A DNA stretch of 64,000 bases. Origin: Candidatus Dadabacteria bacterium UBA1144. GTDB taxonomy: Bacteria; Desulfobacterota_D; UBA1144. Shown here one piece after another: positions 53,349 through 62,547 of this stretch (positions are counted from its first letter, which is position 1; each line of letters begins with the position of its first letter). Below the pieces are notes generated by a model. The model was not told the DNA's origin. It worked only from the letters and a program-made list of their open reading frames with translations, and did no database searches. The position numbers and the translations under genes are program-made. Where the stretch lies: NCBI GenBank assembly GCA_002311855.1, contig DCAB01000013.1, positions 1-64,000 of the forward strand, written 5' to 3'.

Positions 53349-53354
53349 ATAATA
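53349..53354 (-). promoter_or_regulatory. Putative -10 box for ilvE
   Basis: Minus-strand TATTAT, directly preceded by TG, ends 8 bases before the ATG at 53340, the same form as before purL. Confidence 0.35.
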
Positions 53355-53415
53355 CATCATATTTTCTTACAATTAATATAATTGTCAAGTTGAGATAATT
53401 TCGCTTGTTATATGT

Positions 53416-53421
53416 TATTTT
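53416..53421 (+). promoter_or_regulatory. Putative extended -10 box for the glycosyltransferase gene
   Basis: TATTTT preceded by TGT (extended -10) ends 7 bases before the ATG at 53429, with GTTCTAA between. Confidence 0.4.
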
Positions 53422-53428
53422 GTTCTAA

Positions 53429-54619
53429 ATGAAAGAAAACATACTTTTTATCAACCACTCAATCAGAGATGGCGGGCCAGGAAGAAGTTTGTTGTATCTT
53501 CTAAAACATTTTGATTTCAAAAATTTCAATGTTCATGTTCTACTGCCTTCCAGAAACGTTTTCTCCGAAAACATAGAGAAAGAGGGCCTGCAAATAAATC
53601 AGATTTTCAACCATAATTTTCCAGAAAATTTAAAAAAACAAAATTTTAATATAAATAATAATAGAATAAACCTACTTCCGTTGGATATATTGATAAATAT
53701 ATTTAGATTAATTTATCTTTTGTTTTCCTTTAGAAGTACTCTAAAAAAAAATAAGATCGATGTAATTTACTGTAATGGAACTTTAGCGAAATTTTTTGGC
53801 GCTCTATTGGGAACTATATATTCAACAAAGGTAATTTGGCATGTAAGAAATATCCAACAAAATTTCATATTAAAATATCTAATCAATAAGTTTTCAGAGT
53901 ATGATTGTGTCAAAAAAATAATTTGTGTATCAATCGCAACACAGAATCAGTTTAAATCAAACAATAAAACCGTCGTTATTAATAATGGAATTGACACCGA
54001 AGAATATAATTTATCTAGAGTTGAAAAATTATTAAGAAAAGAATATGCAATCCCTAGTGAAAAAATAATAATTGGAACTGCTGGAAGAGTAGTTCCAAGA
54101 AAAAATTTTGATCATTTTATAAATATCGGAATTGAAATATGCAAGAAATACAAGAAAGACTGTGTATTTGTTCTAGTAGGCGATACCCCATTTTATTTTA
54201 AGCAATCACTAATAGAGAATCTTAAATCAATGACTAAAAAAGCTAATTTAGAGTCAAAATTTATATTCACAGGATATAAAAATAAGGTAGAGTCCTATAT
54301 CGCGGATTTTGATATATTTTTTATTCCCTCAATGTACGAGGACCCCTTTCCTCGCGTCGTAATCGAATCGATGGCTCTAAGCAAACCTATCATTGGATAC
54401 AGAATAGGTGGCATTGGGGAAACCATAGATGATGGCATCAACGGATATTCCTTTAATTTAAAGGATAACAATCTAATTGAAAAAATTATTGAACTTATAG
54501 AAGATAAAGAACTCAGACTTAAGATGTCATTTGAATCAAGAAAAAAATCAGTTAATCAATATGATTCCAGGGTGATAGCTAGCAAAATAATTTCAGAAAT
54601 TAAGTCACTCAGATCGTGA
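53429..54619 (+). CDS. Glycosyltransferase, GT4 family
   Basis: GT-B fold transferase likely acting on cell-surface polysaccharide or glycolipid. NHSIRDGGPGRSLLYLL near the start is the typical donor/acceptor loop; GTAGRVVPRKNFDHFI marks the C-terminal domain, and EDPFPRVVIESMALSKPII carries the donor-binding ExxxxxxxE. 396 aa. It is a single gene, without an O-antigen cluster around it. The 3' end overlaps der by 15 bases. Confidence 0.88.
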   Translation: MKENILFINHSIRDGGPGRSLLYLLKHFDFKNFNVHVLLPSRNVFSENIEKEGLQINQIFNHNFPENLKKQNFNINNNRINLLPLDILINIFRLIYLLFSFRSTLKKNKIDVIYCNGTLAKFFGALLGTIYSTKVIWHVRNIQQNFILKYLINKFSEYDCVKKIICVSIATQNQFKSNNKTVVINNGIDTEEYNLSRVEKLLRKEYAIPSEKIIIGTAGRVVPRKNFDHFINIGIEICKKYKKDCVFVLVGDTPFYFKQSLIENLKSMTKKANLESKFIFTGYKNKVESYIADFDIFFIPSMYEDPFPRVVIESMALSKPIIGYRIGGIGETIDDGINGYSFNLKDNNLIEKIIELIEDKELRLKMSFESRKKSVNQYDSRVIASKIISEIKSLRS

Positions 54620-55924
54620 AGTTTTGTAGCTTATTTTGAGGCTTATTCCGACCAAGTTGAATTCTTTTCTTATTGATCTTTCGATAAATTTTCTGTAAGC
54701 TTTGGAAATTTTTTTTGCAAAATTAACAAATAAAACAAAGGAAATAAATTTAGAATTTATTTGAGTGGCATAGTAAAGCTTTAGTCTTCTTCCTTTATCA
54801 ATTGGTGCTGGGGATTTGTCGATAAGAACTTGTAGAAACTTATTCAATTTATTCGTATTAACTTTTATTTTCAAGCCTTTGTATATTTCATCAATTAATT
54901 TGTAAATTGTATCTACATTTTTAGATTTCAAAGCTGAGATAAGAACCGTCTGAGCATAATTGATTTCAGGTAAACTTCCAAGAATTCTCTCACTTATGTT
55001 TTTTTCATCTCTAATATTATTTGGTATCAAATCAGATTTATTTATTGCTAGGATAATTCCTTTATTGTTTTTCTTTATCAATGATGATATTTTTGAATCT
55101 TGATTAGTGGGGCCATATTGAGAATCAATTATTAGAATCACAATATCAGACTTCTCTATCGTATCAACTGCCCTGTTTGTAGAGTAGTACTCCATATCGT
55201 CGCTTATTTTAGATTTTCTTCTCAGTCCTGCAGTATCGATAAACAAATAATCCTTATTCCATCTATTAATTTTTAGATTGACACTATCTCTAGTCGTACC
55301 TGGAATCTTACTTACAATCGAGATCGTTTCTTTCGCAAGAGAATTAATCAGAGTTGATTTACCAGCATTTGGTTTTCCAACAATTGCGATTTTTGGTATT
55401 GCATTATTCCTCTCTACAAGATTTGCCGGTAGATTGCTAAAATTATTATTAATATATTCTCTTATGGTTCGCACATTTCTGTTATGTTCAGCTGCAACTT
55501 GTATGAATTTTTTAATACCAAGTTTGTAAAATTCCGAGATATTTTCACCAGCCTCCTTGGTATCAATTTTGTTGATGACTGCTACATATTTTTTCTTTTT
55601 CTCTCTGATTATTTTTAATATTTCTCTGTCTTCATTATAAAATCCGCTTTTACCATCAAGAAGAAATATTATAAAATCTGATTTTTTTATTGTTTCTAAT
55701 ATTTTTTCTTTTATAAGGGTAGGGTAATGATCCTTCTCGTTGTCGAACCCTCCAGAATCAACTAGATAAAAGGTCTTATCTCCAACAACTAAATCCTCTT
55801 TGATTATATCTCTTGTACTACCAGGATGGCTAAAAACAATGGATTTTCTTCTGCCTAATAAACGATTAAATAAAGTAGATTTTCCAACATTTGGTCTACC
55901 AACGATTGATATTAGTGGTATCAT
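54605..55924 (-). CDS. der: GTPase Der (EngA)
   Basis: Ribosome assembly GTPase with two G domains in tandem. First: GRPNVGKSTLFNRL and DSGG; second: GKPNAGKSTLINSL, DTAGLRRKSK and NKSDL. A KH-like C-terminal domain follows. 439 aa. The ATG at 55924 is used here; TTG at 55927 is possible because AGAGG lies 7 bases before it. The start is 7 bases from the divergent ybeY start. Confidence 0.95.
   Translation of the reverse strand: MIPLISIVGRPNVGKSTLFNRLLGRRKSIVFSHPGSTRDIIKEDLVVGDKTFYLVDSGGFDNEKDHYPTLIKEKILETIKKSDFIIFLLDGKSGFYNEDREILKIIREKKKKYVAVINKIDTKEAGENISEFYKLGIKKFIQVAAEHNRNVRTIREYINNNFSNLPANLVERNNAIPKIAIVGKPNAGKSTLINSLAKETISIVSKIPGTTRDSVNLKINRWNKDYLFIDTAGLRRKSKISDDMEYYSTNRAVDTIEKSDIVILIIDSQYGPTNQDSKISSLIKKNNKGIILAINKSDLIPNNIRDEKNISERILGSLPEINYAQTVLISALKSKNVDTIYKLIDEIYKGLKIKVNTNKLNKFLQVLIDKSPAPIDKGRRLKLYYATQINSKFISFVLFVNFAKKISKAYRKFIERSIRKEFNLVGISLKISYKTSRSE
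55919..55924 (+). promoter_or_regulatory. Putative extended -10 box for ybeY, inside the der start
   Basis: TATCAT preceded by TGG (extended -10) ends 7 bases before the ybeY ATG at 55932. It overlaps the first codons of der on the other strand. Confidence 0.4.
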
Positions 55925-55931
55925 CAACTCA

Positions 55932-56351
55932 ATGCCTCTGTATTTTTACGATTCTAATTTCTATACTAAAAAGTTAAATAAATCAATTTTTAAGAACATC
56001 CTTCTCAAAACAATGAAGTATTTACGAATTGATAAAAAAACAATCCAAATATCCTTCGTATCTGACTATATGATGAAAAAAATTAACTACCAATATAGAA
56101 ATATTAATAAATCCACAGATGTTTTATCTTTTAGATACAATGAGTCCAATTTTAAATTAATTGGAGAAATCTTGATTTCAATAAAGCAGGTGGAAAAAAA
56201 TTGCAAAAAAAATAGGAATTCATTACTTAGGGAGACAACAATTATGTGCATTCACGGAATTTTGCATTTACTAGGATACAATCATCAAACTGAAGTAGAT
56301 AAAAAAATTATGTTTAATCTACAAGAAAAGATTTATAAAAAATATTTTTAA
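55932..56351 (+). CDS. ybeY: Endoribonuclease YbeY
   Basis: Zinc-dependent endoribonuclease for 16S rRNA 3' end maturation and ribosome quality control. The zinc motif HGILHLLGYNH is at about residues 105-115, and STDVLSFRYNE is conserved. ATG 55932 gives the normal 139 aa; upstream in-frame codons lie inside der. It overlaps the scpB stop by 4 bases. Confidence 0.94.
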   Translation: MPLYFYDSNFYTKKLNKSIFKNILLKTMKYLRIDKKTIQISFVSDYMMKKINYQYRNINKSTDVLSFRYNESNFKLIGEILISIKQVEKNCKKNRNSLLRETTIMCIHGILHLLGYNHQTEVDKKIMFNLQEKIYKKYF

Positions 56352-56893
56352 TTATTTTTTTCTTCACTTTTTGTAATCGAATCATAATGATCGAACTCTT
56401 CAATATCAGGGAGATCCATTAAAACATCTAGGCTGAATACTGCCAAGAACTCATTGGTCGTTGAATAAAGGTATGGTTTTCCGGGAACTTCTTTCTCTCC
56501 TGTAATTTTTATTAACTCCTTTTCAAGTAAGACGTTCATTACACCGATTGAATCAACACCTCTTATTTTATCAATTTCAATCTTTGTAGTCGGTTGCTTC
56601 TTAGCAACGATTCCTAGAACTTCTAAGGCTGCTCTACTTAATTTAAAAGGTTTTTTATTGATAAATTGTGTTAACAAATCTTTGTATGATTCTTCAGTTC
56701 TAAATTGATATCCACCGCTTACTTTGTGAATCTTTATTGATAATTTCATTTTTTCCCACTCATCAATTAATTCATTGATAAGTGGTTCACATTTATCAAT
56801 TTTTATTGTTAAAAAAGTTGCTATTTCTTTCATGGTTATAGGAGTTTCCGATATGAAGATTAAAGCCTCGATTTTTCTTTTTAAATTATGCAT
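56348..56893 (-). CDS. scpB: Segregation and condensation protein B
   Basis: Winged-helix kleisin-interacting subunit of the SMC condensin. KIEALIFISETPITMKEIA, YKDLLTQFINKKP, LSRAALEVLGIVAKKQPTTKIEID and RGVDS are typical. 181 aa. It follows scpA by one base. Confidence 0.95.
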   Translation of the reverse strand: MHNLKRKIEALIFISETPITMKEIATFLTIKIDKCEPLINELIDEWEKMKLSIKIHKVSGGYQFRTEESYKDLLTQFINKKPFKLSRAALEVLGIVAKKQPTTKIEIDKIRGVDSIGVMNVLLEKELIKITGEKEVPGKPYLYSTTNEFLAVFSLDVLMDLPDIEEFDHYDSITKSEEKNN

Positions 56894-56894
56894 T

Positions 56895-57632
56895 TTACGC
56901 CTCTCTGATAAAAAATTCCAAATCTCCTATATCTTTTCCTGTAAAATCAATCATTGAATCATTAATCATCTCCAATATGATTAAAAACGATACGATTATG
57001 TTGTCTTTGGATAAATTCTCTACAAATATTTCCGTAAACTTAAGCTTCTTTTTTATTTGAAATAAATTTTCTATTTCCTTTCTCCTTTGAACCTGATCAA
57101 TAACTTCTTGCTCAAATTCTATATCCGGTATTTCACTATATCTTTGTAATTTTAATAAATTTTTAACAACGGTAACAAGCTTCCAGATATCAGTCGTTTC
57201 AAGCTCCCATATGGTTTCTGTTCTTAGAGAATTATCAAACGATTTTTTAAATGTATCCCTACCTAATATAGTTCTTTGATTTAAATTTTCAGAAAGAGCC
57301 CTATATTTTTTGTATTCCTTTAACATTTCAATAAGATTAAGGTCAGATTCGTCTTCTATTGATTCTTCTTTCTCTTCTTCAGGTAATAATGATCTAGACT
57401 TAATTCTTCCTAATTCCGCAGCAATGACCATGTAGTCACCTATATTATCAAAATCAAATTCTTTTAATAATTCCACATATTCTAAATATTGTTCTGTTAT
57501 TTTAGCAAGTGAAAGTTCGTATATGTCTAAATCGTTTTCTCTTATTAACGTTAACAAAAGATCAAGCGGGCCTTCAAATATATCAAGTCTGACTTTATCG
57601 AAAGGCTCTACTCTTGATTCACTATATTCCAT
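56895..57632 (-). CDS. scpA: Segregation and condensation protein A
   Basis: Kleisin that bridges the SMC ring. FEGPLDLLLTLIRENDLDIYE at the N-terminus and YMVIAAELGRIKSRSLLP are diagnostic; an acidic linker follows. 245 aa. It starts 3 bases after the M50 protease gene ends. Confidence 0.95.
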   Translation of the reverse strand: MEYSESRVEPFDKVRLDIFEGPLDLLLTLIRENDLDIYELSLAKITEQYLEYVELLKEFDFDNIGDYMVIAAELGRIKSRSLLPEEEKEESIEDESDLNLIEMLKEYKKYRALSENLNQRTILGRDTFKKSFDNSLRTETIWELETTDIWKLVTVVKNLLKLQRYSEIPDIEFEQEVIDQVQRRKEIENLFQIKKKLKFTEIFVENLSKDNIIVSFLIILEMINDSMIDFTGKDIGDLEFFIREA

Positions 57633-57635
57633 GAT

Positions 57636-58277
57636 TCACCAAATAGGATTTTGTATTAATAGTAGAAAAATGAATTTTACTGGAGCGATAAAAATATCAG
57701 AGTGCCCCCAAGCTATATAAAATATTAATATTATAAAAATAAATACAAACCTACTTGAGTATCTAGAATAAGAATCCGCGAGTTTGTCAGGCAGAAGACT
57801 ATAAATTATATTTCCCCCATCCAGAGGGGGGATGGGCAACAAGTTAAAAACTCCTAGGACAACATTCAAGAAAACCATAATTACAATAAATTGTGATAAA
57901 AGACTCGGACCCATTGATGTTCCATAGTCATTTGATAAACCAAATAAATTAAAAAGTAAAGAAAAAAATAATGCGATAATGAAATTCGATATAGGGCCAG
58001 CAAGAGCAACAATATAGAGGCTCTTTCTCCCCCTTGATAGATTCTGAACCATTATTGGCACTGGTTTTGCCCATCCAAAACCTATGGATAACAACATCAG
58101 AGTTCCTATTAAATCTAGATGTTTAAGCGGGTTAAGCGTAAGTCTTCCTTGCCTTTTTGCTGTTCTATCTCCTAACATGAGAGCCGCTAAACCGTGACTA
58201 TATTCATGGACACTTAATGAAAATAAGATGATAGGGAGAACAAGTAATAATTGTTCAAAGGTCAATCTGAATATCAA
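57636..58277 (-). CDS. Site-2 protease family membrane metalloprotease (M50)
   Basis: Intramembrane zinc protease. The metal motif HEYSH is at residues 24-28 in a membrane helix, and PIPPLDGGN in a later helix supplies the third ligand. Several hydrophobic segments, no PDZ domain. 213 aa. It resembles the small M50 proteins often encoded next to scpA/scpB and trpS. Its substrate is not known. Confidence 0.92.
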   Translation of the reverse strand: MIFRLTFEQLLLVLPIILFSLSVHEYSHGLAALMLGDRTAKRQGRLTLNPLKHLDLIGTLMLLSIGFGWAKPVPIMVQNLSRGRKSLYIVALAGPISNFIIALFFSLLFNLFGLSNDYGTSMGPSLLSQFIVIMVFLNVVLGVFNLLPIPPLDGGNIIYSLLPDKLADSYSRYSSRFVFIFIILIFYIAWGHSDIFIAPVKFIFLLLIQNPIW

Positions 58278-58279
58278 AT

Positions 58280-59347
58280 CTAATCCTCAGCTCCTGAAAA
58301 TGGTCCATATTTTTTTAATATATCTTTCTTCTCTTTGAAATTTCCTATATATCTTCCAGTTGTCAAAACTGATGAATGGCCTAAATGATTTCGTATGCTA
58401 ATGATATCGATTCCAGATTCATGCAAATGCGTACCAATTGAATGCCTAAACATATGGGCACTAATCATCTTGTATTTGACTTTTCCACCCTTATGTAAGT
58501 TGACCCCGGAATATTTGCATATACGTTTAATTTTTTTATCTATTGCTTGTCTAGTAAGATTTTTGAGCGATTTATTTTTATTCCTTCCATAGGGACTAAC
58601 AAATACATAATCGGATATCTTATCTTTCAATATCAAGAGTCTTTCGTTCTCGATATAGTCAATTAAATTATGGTAAACTGGAACAGGCTGTTCTCTTAAT
58701 TTGCCTCCTTTTCCATAAATTATCATATAGGGATTTGAATTATTTAATTTTAAATCATTTATTTTTATACCAATAAGCTCCGAGACTCTAAGCCCACAGT
58801 AATAAAGAATCTCGATAATAACTTTATCCATTTTGTTGAAGGGATAAGGAGATTTTTCTTTTCCTTCTCCATTCTTAGTCCACCAAATCTCGTTATTTTT
58901 TATAAATTCTGGCGATCTAACATAATTCAAAATTGTGCTCATCTCATCTTGAGTAAGAGTTTGAGATTTGGTTTGATTTTTAGATCTTCTTTTGGGAATT
59001 GGAGAAGTATCGATGATGTTTTTATAAATTAAGTATTTAAAAAAACTTGATAACGATGCGATTATTCTCGACTTAGAATTTTCTGACCTTTTTCCACTAA
59101 TTTTTTTTGTAATTTTGTTGGATTTATTTTTCCATGTTCTTTCATATTTATTAAAAAGATCAGTAGTATAAAAATCTTCAATTACATTTTCTGTTACTTT
59201 TTTAAAAGAAGTAATATTTTTTTTCTTTAAAAACGAAAGAAAAAGAATTAAGTCATTAGAATAAGAAATTGATGTGTTTCTGGTAATACTCGATTGTGTT
59301 AGCTGCTTATGTCTTATAAAATCATCTATTATGCTTTCCGTAGACAT
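58280..59347 (-). CDS. XerC/XerD-like tyrosine recombinase
   Basis: Site-specific recombinase, probably resolving chromosome dimers. Catalytic residues appear in YYCGLRVSELIG (Arg), GKGGKLREQPV (Lys), HMFRHSIGTH (His-x-x-Arg), LGHSSVLTTGRYI (His and Tyr). The N-terminal core-binding domain is visible. At 355 aa it is longer than XerD (about 298), with extra basic stretches near 80-100 and 165-185. The ATG at 59347 follows the ahcY stop by 2 bases; a GTG at 59368 would overlap ahcY. Whether it is XerC, XerD or a lone XerH-type enzyme cannot be told. Confidence 0.88.
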   Translation of the reverse strand: MSTESIIDDFIRHKQLTQSSITRNTSISYSNDLILFLSFLKKKNITSFKKVTENVIEDFYTTDLFNKYERTWKNKSNKITKKISGKRSENSKSRIIASLSSFFKYLIYKNIIDTSPIPKRRSKNQTKSQTLTQDEMSTILNYVRSPEFIKNNEIWWTKNGEGKEKSPYPFNKMDKVIIEILYYCGLRVSELIGIKINDLKLNNSNPYMIIYGKGGKLREQPVPVYHNLIDYIENERLLILKDKISDYVFVSPYGRNKNKSLKNLTRQAIDKKIKRICKYSGVNLHKGGKVKYKMISAHMFRHSIGTHLHESGIDIISIRNHLGHSSVLTTGRYIGNFKEKKDILKKYGPFSGAED

Positions 59348-59349
59348 AC

Positions 59350-60603
59350 TTAGGTTCCGCTTTCCCACGAATTAAGATACTTCGTTTGTTCAGAGGTTAA
59401 TTTGTCAATTTTGACATTCATCGATTTAAGTTTTATCCGGGCAACTTTATTGTCAATACTTAATGGGACATCATAGACTTCGTTTTTCAATTTCTTGTGA
59501 TTTTTGACGATATATTCGCTACAAAGTGCCTGATTAGAGAAACTCATGTCCATAACACTAGACGGATGCCCTTCTGCTGCAGATAAATTAACGAGTCTTC
59601 CGTCAGATAATAAATAAACTTTTTTCTTTCCAACAGTAAATTCTTCGATATCTGTTCTTAATTTCCTTTTTTTGGAAGACATTTTTTTGAGTGCTTTGAT
59701 ATTAATTTCCACATTGAAATGGCCAGCATTTGATATTATTACGCCATCTTTTAATGTTTTAAAATGGTGTTTGTCAATAACATTAATATTCCCTGTTACA
59801 GAGCATATAAAGTCACCTTTCTTAAAAGCTTCGCTGCCAGTCATAACTTGAAAACCATCCATTTTGGCCTCTAAAGCCTTAGTAGAATCGATTTCGGTAA
59901 CAATAACATTGGCACCAAGACCATTTGCCCTCATTGCCAAACCTTTGCCGCACCATCCATAGCCACAAACAACAAAAGTTTTACCAGCTAAAAGTCTGTT
60001 TGTAGCTCTCATTATACCATCTAGAACACTTTGTCCCGTACCATATCTATTGTCGAAAAGATGTTTCGTAAATGCATTGTTTACAGCAATGATTGGATAT
60101 TTAAGAACTTGGTTTTTTGACATACTTTGCAAACGAATTACACCTGTTGTTGTTTCTTCTGTGCCTCCAATAATTTCCTTCAGATACTTTCTTCTTGTTT
60201 TATGTAGTAGAGTAACAAGATCACACCCATCATCCATTGTCATATTCGGTTTTATAGCTAAAGAATTTACGATATGCTTGTAGTAACCCCTATCGTTAAT
60301 TCCTTTGATTGCAAAGGTCGTTATTCCATGATCTTTAACAAGATGAGCAGCAACATCATCTTGCGTACTAAGAGGATTTGATGCACAACATGCTACTTTC
60401 GCACCAGCATTTTTAAGAGTAATCAGAAGATTTGCTGTTTCGGTTGTAATATGAAGGCATGCCGCTAAATTAATATTTTTTAAAGGTTTATTTCTAGATA
60501 AAACTGAATTAACTTCTTGTAATACAGGCATATCTCGGTAGGCCCACTCAACTCTATCTCGTCCCTTTGTATTTAGTAGCAAGTTTTTAACGTCAGATTT
60601 CAT
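59350..60603 (-). CDS. ahcY: S-adenosylhomocysteine hydrolase, short form
   Basis: Splits S-adenosylhomocysteine into adenosine and homocysteine. AACLHITTETANL and NNAFTKHLFDNRYGTGQS are substrate-site regions, and CGYGWCGKGLAMRA binds NAD. At 417 aa it lacks the insertion of about 40 residues found in the proteobacterial and eukaryotic form and the C-terminal KPDHYRY tail, like the archaeal/Thermotoga type. AGGAG precedes the ATG. It is next to metK, the enzyme making SAM. Confidence 0.96.
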   Translation of the reverse strand: MKSDVKNLLLNTKGRDRVEWAYRDMPVLQEVNSVLSRNKPLKNINLAACLHITTETANLLITLKNAGAKVACCASNPLSTQDDVAAHLVKDHGITTFAIKGINDRGYYKHIVNSLAIKPNMTMDDGCDLVTLLHKTRRKYLKEIIGGTEETTTGVIRLQSMSKNQVLKYPIIAVNNAFTKHLFDNRYGTGQSVLDGIMRATNRLLAGKTFVVCGYGWCGKGLAMRANGLGANVIVTEIDSTKALEAKMDGFQVMTGSEAFKKGDFICSVTGNINVIDKHHFKTLKDGVIISNAGHFNVEINIKALKKMSSKKRKLRTDIEEFTVGKKKVYLLSDGRLVNLSAAEGHPSSVMDMSFSNQALCSEYIVKNHKKLKNEVYDVPLSIDNKVARIKLKSMNVKIDKLTSEQTKYLNSWESGT

Positions 60604-60611
60604 AATTTCTC

Positions 60612-61763
60612 CTATAAAGATTTTATTTCTTTTTTGGTATCTATCTTTTCCCAGTTAAAACCTTTTTCATCTCTACCAAAATGACCATATGAAGCAGTAT
60701 TTTGATAAATTGGATTCAATAAATCCAAAGTTTTAATTATCCCTTTTGGCGTACAATCAAATATTTTCATCACTCTATCGGAAAGTTTATTCAATATCTT
60801 GGCATCTATATCAGGTGTACTTTTAATGTTGAAAGATATAGGATCGGCTTTTCCTATCGCATAGGCAAGTTGAATTTCACAATTTGGAAGAAGACCCGAG
60901 GCAACGATATTCTTTGCAATATACCTAGCCATATAAGAACCGCTCCTGTCAACTTTTGAAGGATCTTTCCCAGAGAATGCTCCGCCGCCGTGCTTAGCCC
61001 ATCCACCATACGTGTCTACGATTATCTTTCTACCTGTAAGTCCAGTATCACCTTGAGGCCCGCCCACGACGAATCTTCCGGTAGGATTTATAAGGAATTT
61101 GGTTTTATCATTAATTAATTGTCTAGGAATTTCTTTTTTTATTATTTCTTCGATTATCGATTCTTTAAGAACAGAATCTTCAACATCCGGACTATGCTGG
61201 GTTGATATTAAAACAGTATCAACATGAGTAGCTTGATTATCTACATATTGAATTGATACTTGCGATTTGCCATCTGGCCTCAGAAAAGGAAGTTCGTTTG
61301 ATTTTCTTTTTTCTGCCAATTTTTTTGTAAGTTTATGGGCAAGCAGTATAGGGTAGGGCATAAAATTTTTATTCTCATTAGTTGCATAGCCGAACATGAT
61401 TCCTTGATCACCTGCACCAATGATATCTGAGCCTTTTTTATCAACCCCTCTTGATATATCTGGGGATTGTTCTTCTATGTAAAGATCAATTTGACAATTG
61501 TTTGCATCAAATCCTACAGATTTATCATTGTATCCAATTGATAGAAGGGTATTTTTTATGATTTTTTCAAAATCAACTGTCACCTTAGATGTAATTTCAG
61601 CAGATAAAACAATCTTATTTCTTGTGATAAGAGTTTCACAGGCAACTCTGCAATTCGGATCATCTTTTATAATTGCGTCTAAAACGGCATCAGATATCTG
61701 ATCTGCAATTTTGTCAGGATGTCCTTCAGTAACAGATTCGGAGGTAAATATAAAACCATCCAT
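60612..61763 (-). CDS. metK: S-adenosylmethionine synthetase
   Basis: Makes SAM from methionine and ATP. FTSESVTEGHPDKIADQISD, GAGDQGIMFGYA and GGGAFSGKDPSKVDRSG are invariant motifs. The ATG at 61763 (MDGFIFTSES) gives 383 aa, matching the family; ATG 61769 adds two residues, and longer readings run into rpe. TATCAT ends 7 bases before ATG 61769. It forms a SAM-cycle pair with ahcY. Confidence 0.96.
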   Translation of the reverse strand: MDGFIFTSESVTEGHPDKIADQISDAVLDAIIKDDPNCRVACETLITRNKIVLSAEITSKVTVDFEKIIKNTLLSIGYNDKSVGFDANNCQIDLYIEEQSPDISRGVDKKGSDIIGAGDQGIMFGYATNENKNFMPYPILLAHKLTKKLAEKRKSNELPFLRPDGKSQVSIQYVDNQATHVDTVLISTQHSPDVEDSVLKESIIEEIIKKEIPRQLINDKTKFLINPTGRFVVGGPQGDTGLTGRKIIVDTYGGWAKHGGGAFSGKDPSKVDRSGSYMARYIAKNIVASGLLPNCEIQLAYAIGKADPISFNIKSTPDIDAKILNKLSDRVMKIFDCTPKGIIKTLDLLNPIYQNTASYGHFGRDEKGFNWEKIDTKKEIKSL

Positions 61764-61834
61764 TGGCATCGCCTTTATGATACTACAATATCCCCTAAAA
61801 AAAAGAGTTTCTAATTGTTGTTTCTTGGTCATGT

Positions 61835-61840
61835 TATAAT
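61835..61840 (+). promoter_or_regulatory. Putative extended -10 box for rpe
   Basis: TATAAT preceded by TGT (extended -10) ends 8 bases before the rpe ATG at 61849. Confidence 0.45.
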
Positions 61841-61848
61841 CAAAATCT

Positions 61849-62517
61849 ATGAAAAATTTTCTAGAAGCCTCTCTCATAGCTGCTGATTTTTGGAATCTCG
61901 AAAGAGAATTCAGTAAATTAAAAAAAACTAAAGTTAGATGGATACACTATGATATTATGGACGGTCACTATGTACCCAATATAACCATTGGATCATGCGA
62001 GCTCGATTCACTAGTTAAAAAAATCTCAATACCGTTAGATCTCCATTTTATGGTTTCAAATCCAGATTACATAGTCCCCCATTTTATTAAAAGATATTCA
62101 AAAAAAAGGATTGCTAATATAACTGTTCATTTGGAATCAACAAAAAACATCAAAAAACTATCTAATTTAGTTAGAAAAAATAAAATAGGGTTTGGCCTAG
62201 CAATTAATCCTTCTACTCCAATTAATCGATTAATCAGAGAATTTAAATATATCGACTTAGCACTAGTAATGACTGTTAGGCCTGGATTGGCTGGACAAAA
62301 AATTATTCCATCATCTTTTAAAAAGATAGCACAATTGAGAAAATATTTAGACAATAAAAAAATTGATATACCTATTCAGGTCGATGGTGGAATAAAGATG
62401 AATAATGTATCGGAGCTAATTAAATCTGGTGCTAATATAATTGTTTCAGGTACAGGAATTTTTGGAACAAAAGATTATAGAAAAACAACCGACAAAATGT
62501 TAAAAATTATAAAATGA
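61849..62517 (+). CDS. rpe: Ribulose-phosphate 3-epimerase
   Basis: Interconverts ribulose-5-phosphate and xylulose-5-phosphate. The TIM barrel has EASLIAADFWNLE, HYDIMDGHYVPN with metal ligands, MTVRPGLAGQ and IPIQVDGGI. 222 aa. It is divergent from metK. Confidence 0.94.
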   Translation: MKNFLEASLIAADFWNLEREFSKLKKTKVRWIHYDIMDGHYVPNITIGSCELDSLVKKISIPLDLHFMVSNPDYIVPHFIKRYSKKRIANITVHLESTKNIKKLSNLVRKNKIGFGLAINPSTPINRLIREFKYIDLALVMTVRPGLAGQKIIPSSFKKIAQLRKYLDNKKIDIPIQVDGGIKMNNVSELIKSGANIIVSGTGIFGTKDYRKTTDKMLKIIK

Positions 62518-62547
62518 ATTTATATAAACATGAAAGGATAAGTAGTA

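Noticed and set aside
61764..61877. Long N-terminal version of metK
   Set aside because: It would run through the divergent rpe start and its promoter; the family starts a few residues before FTSES.
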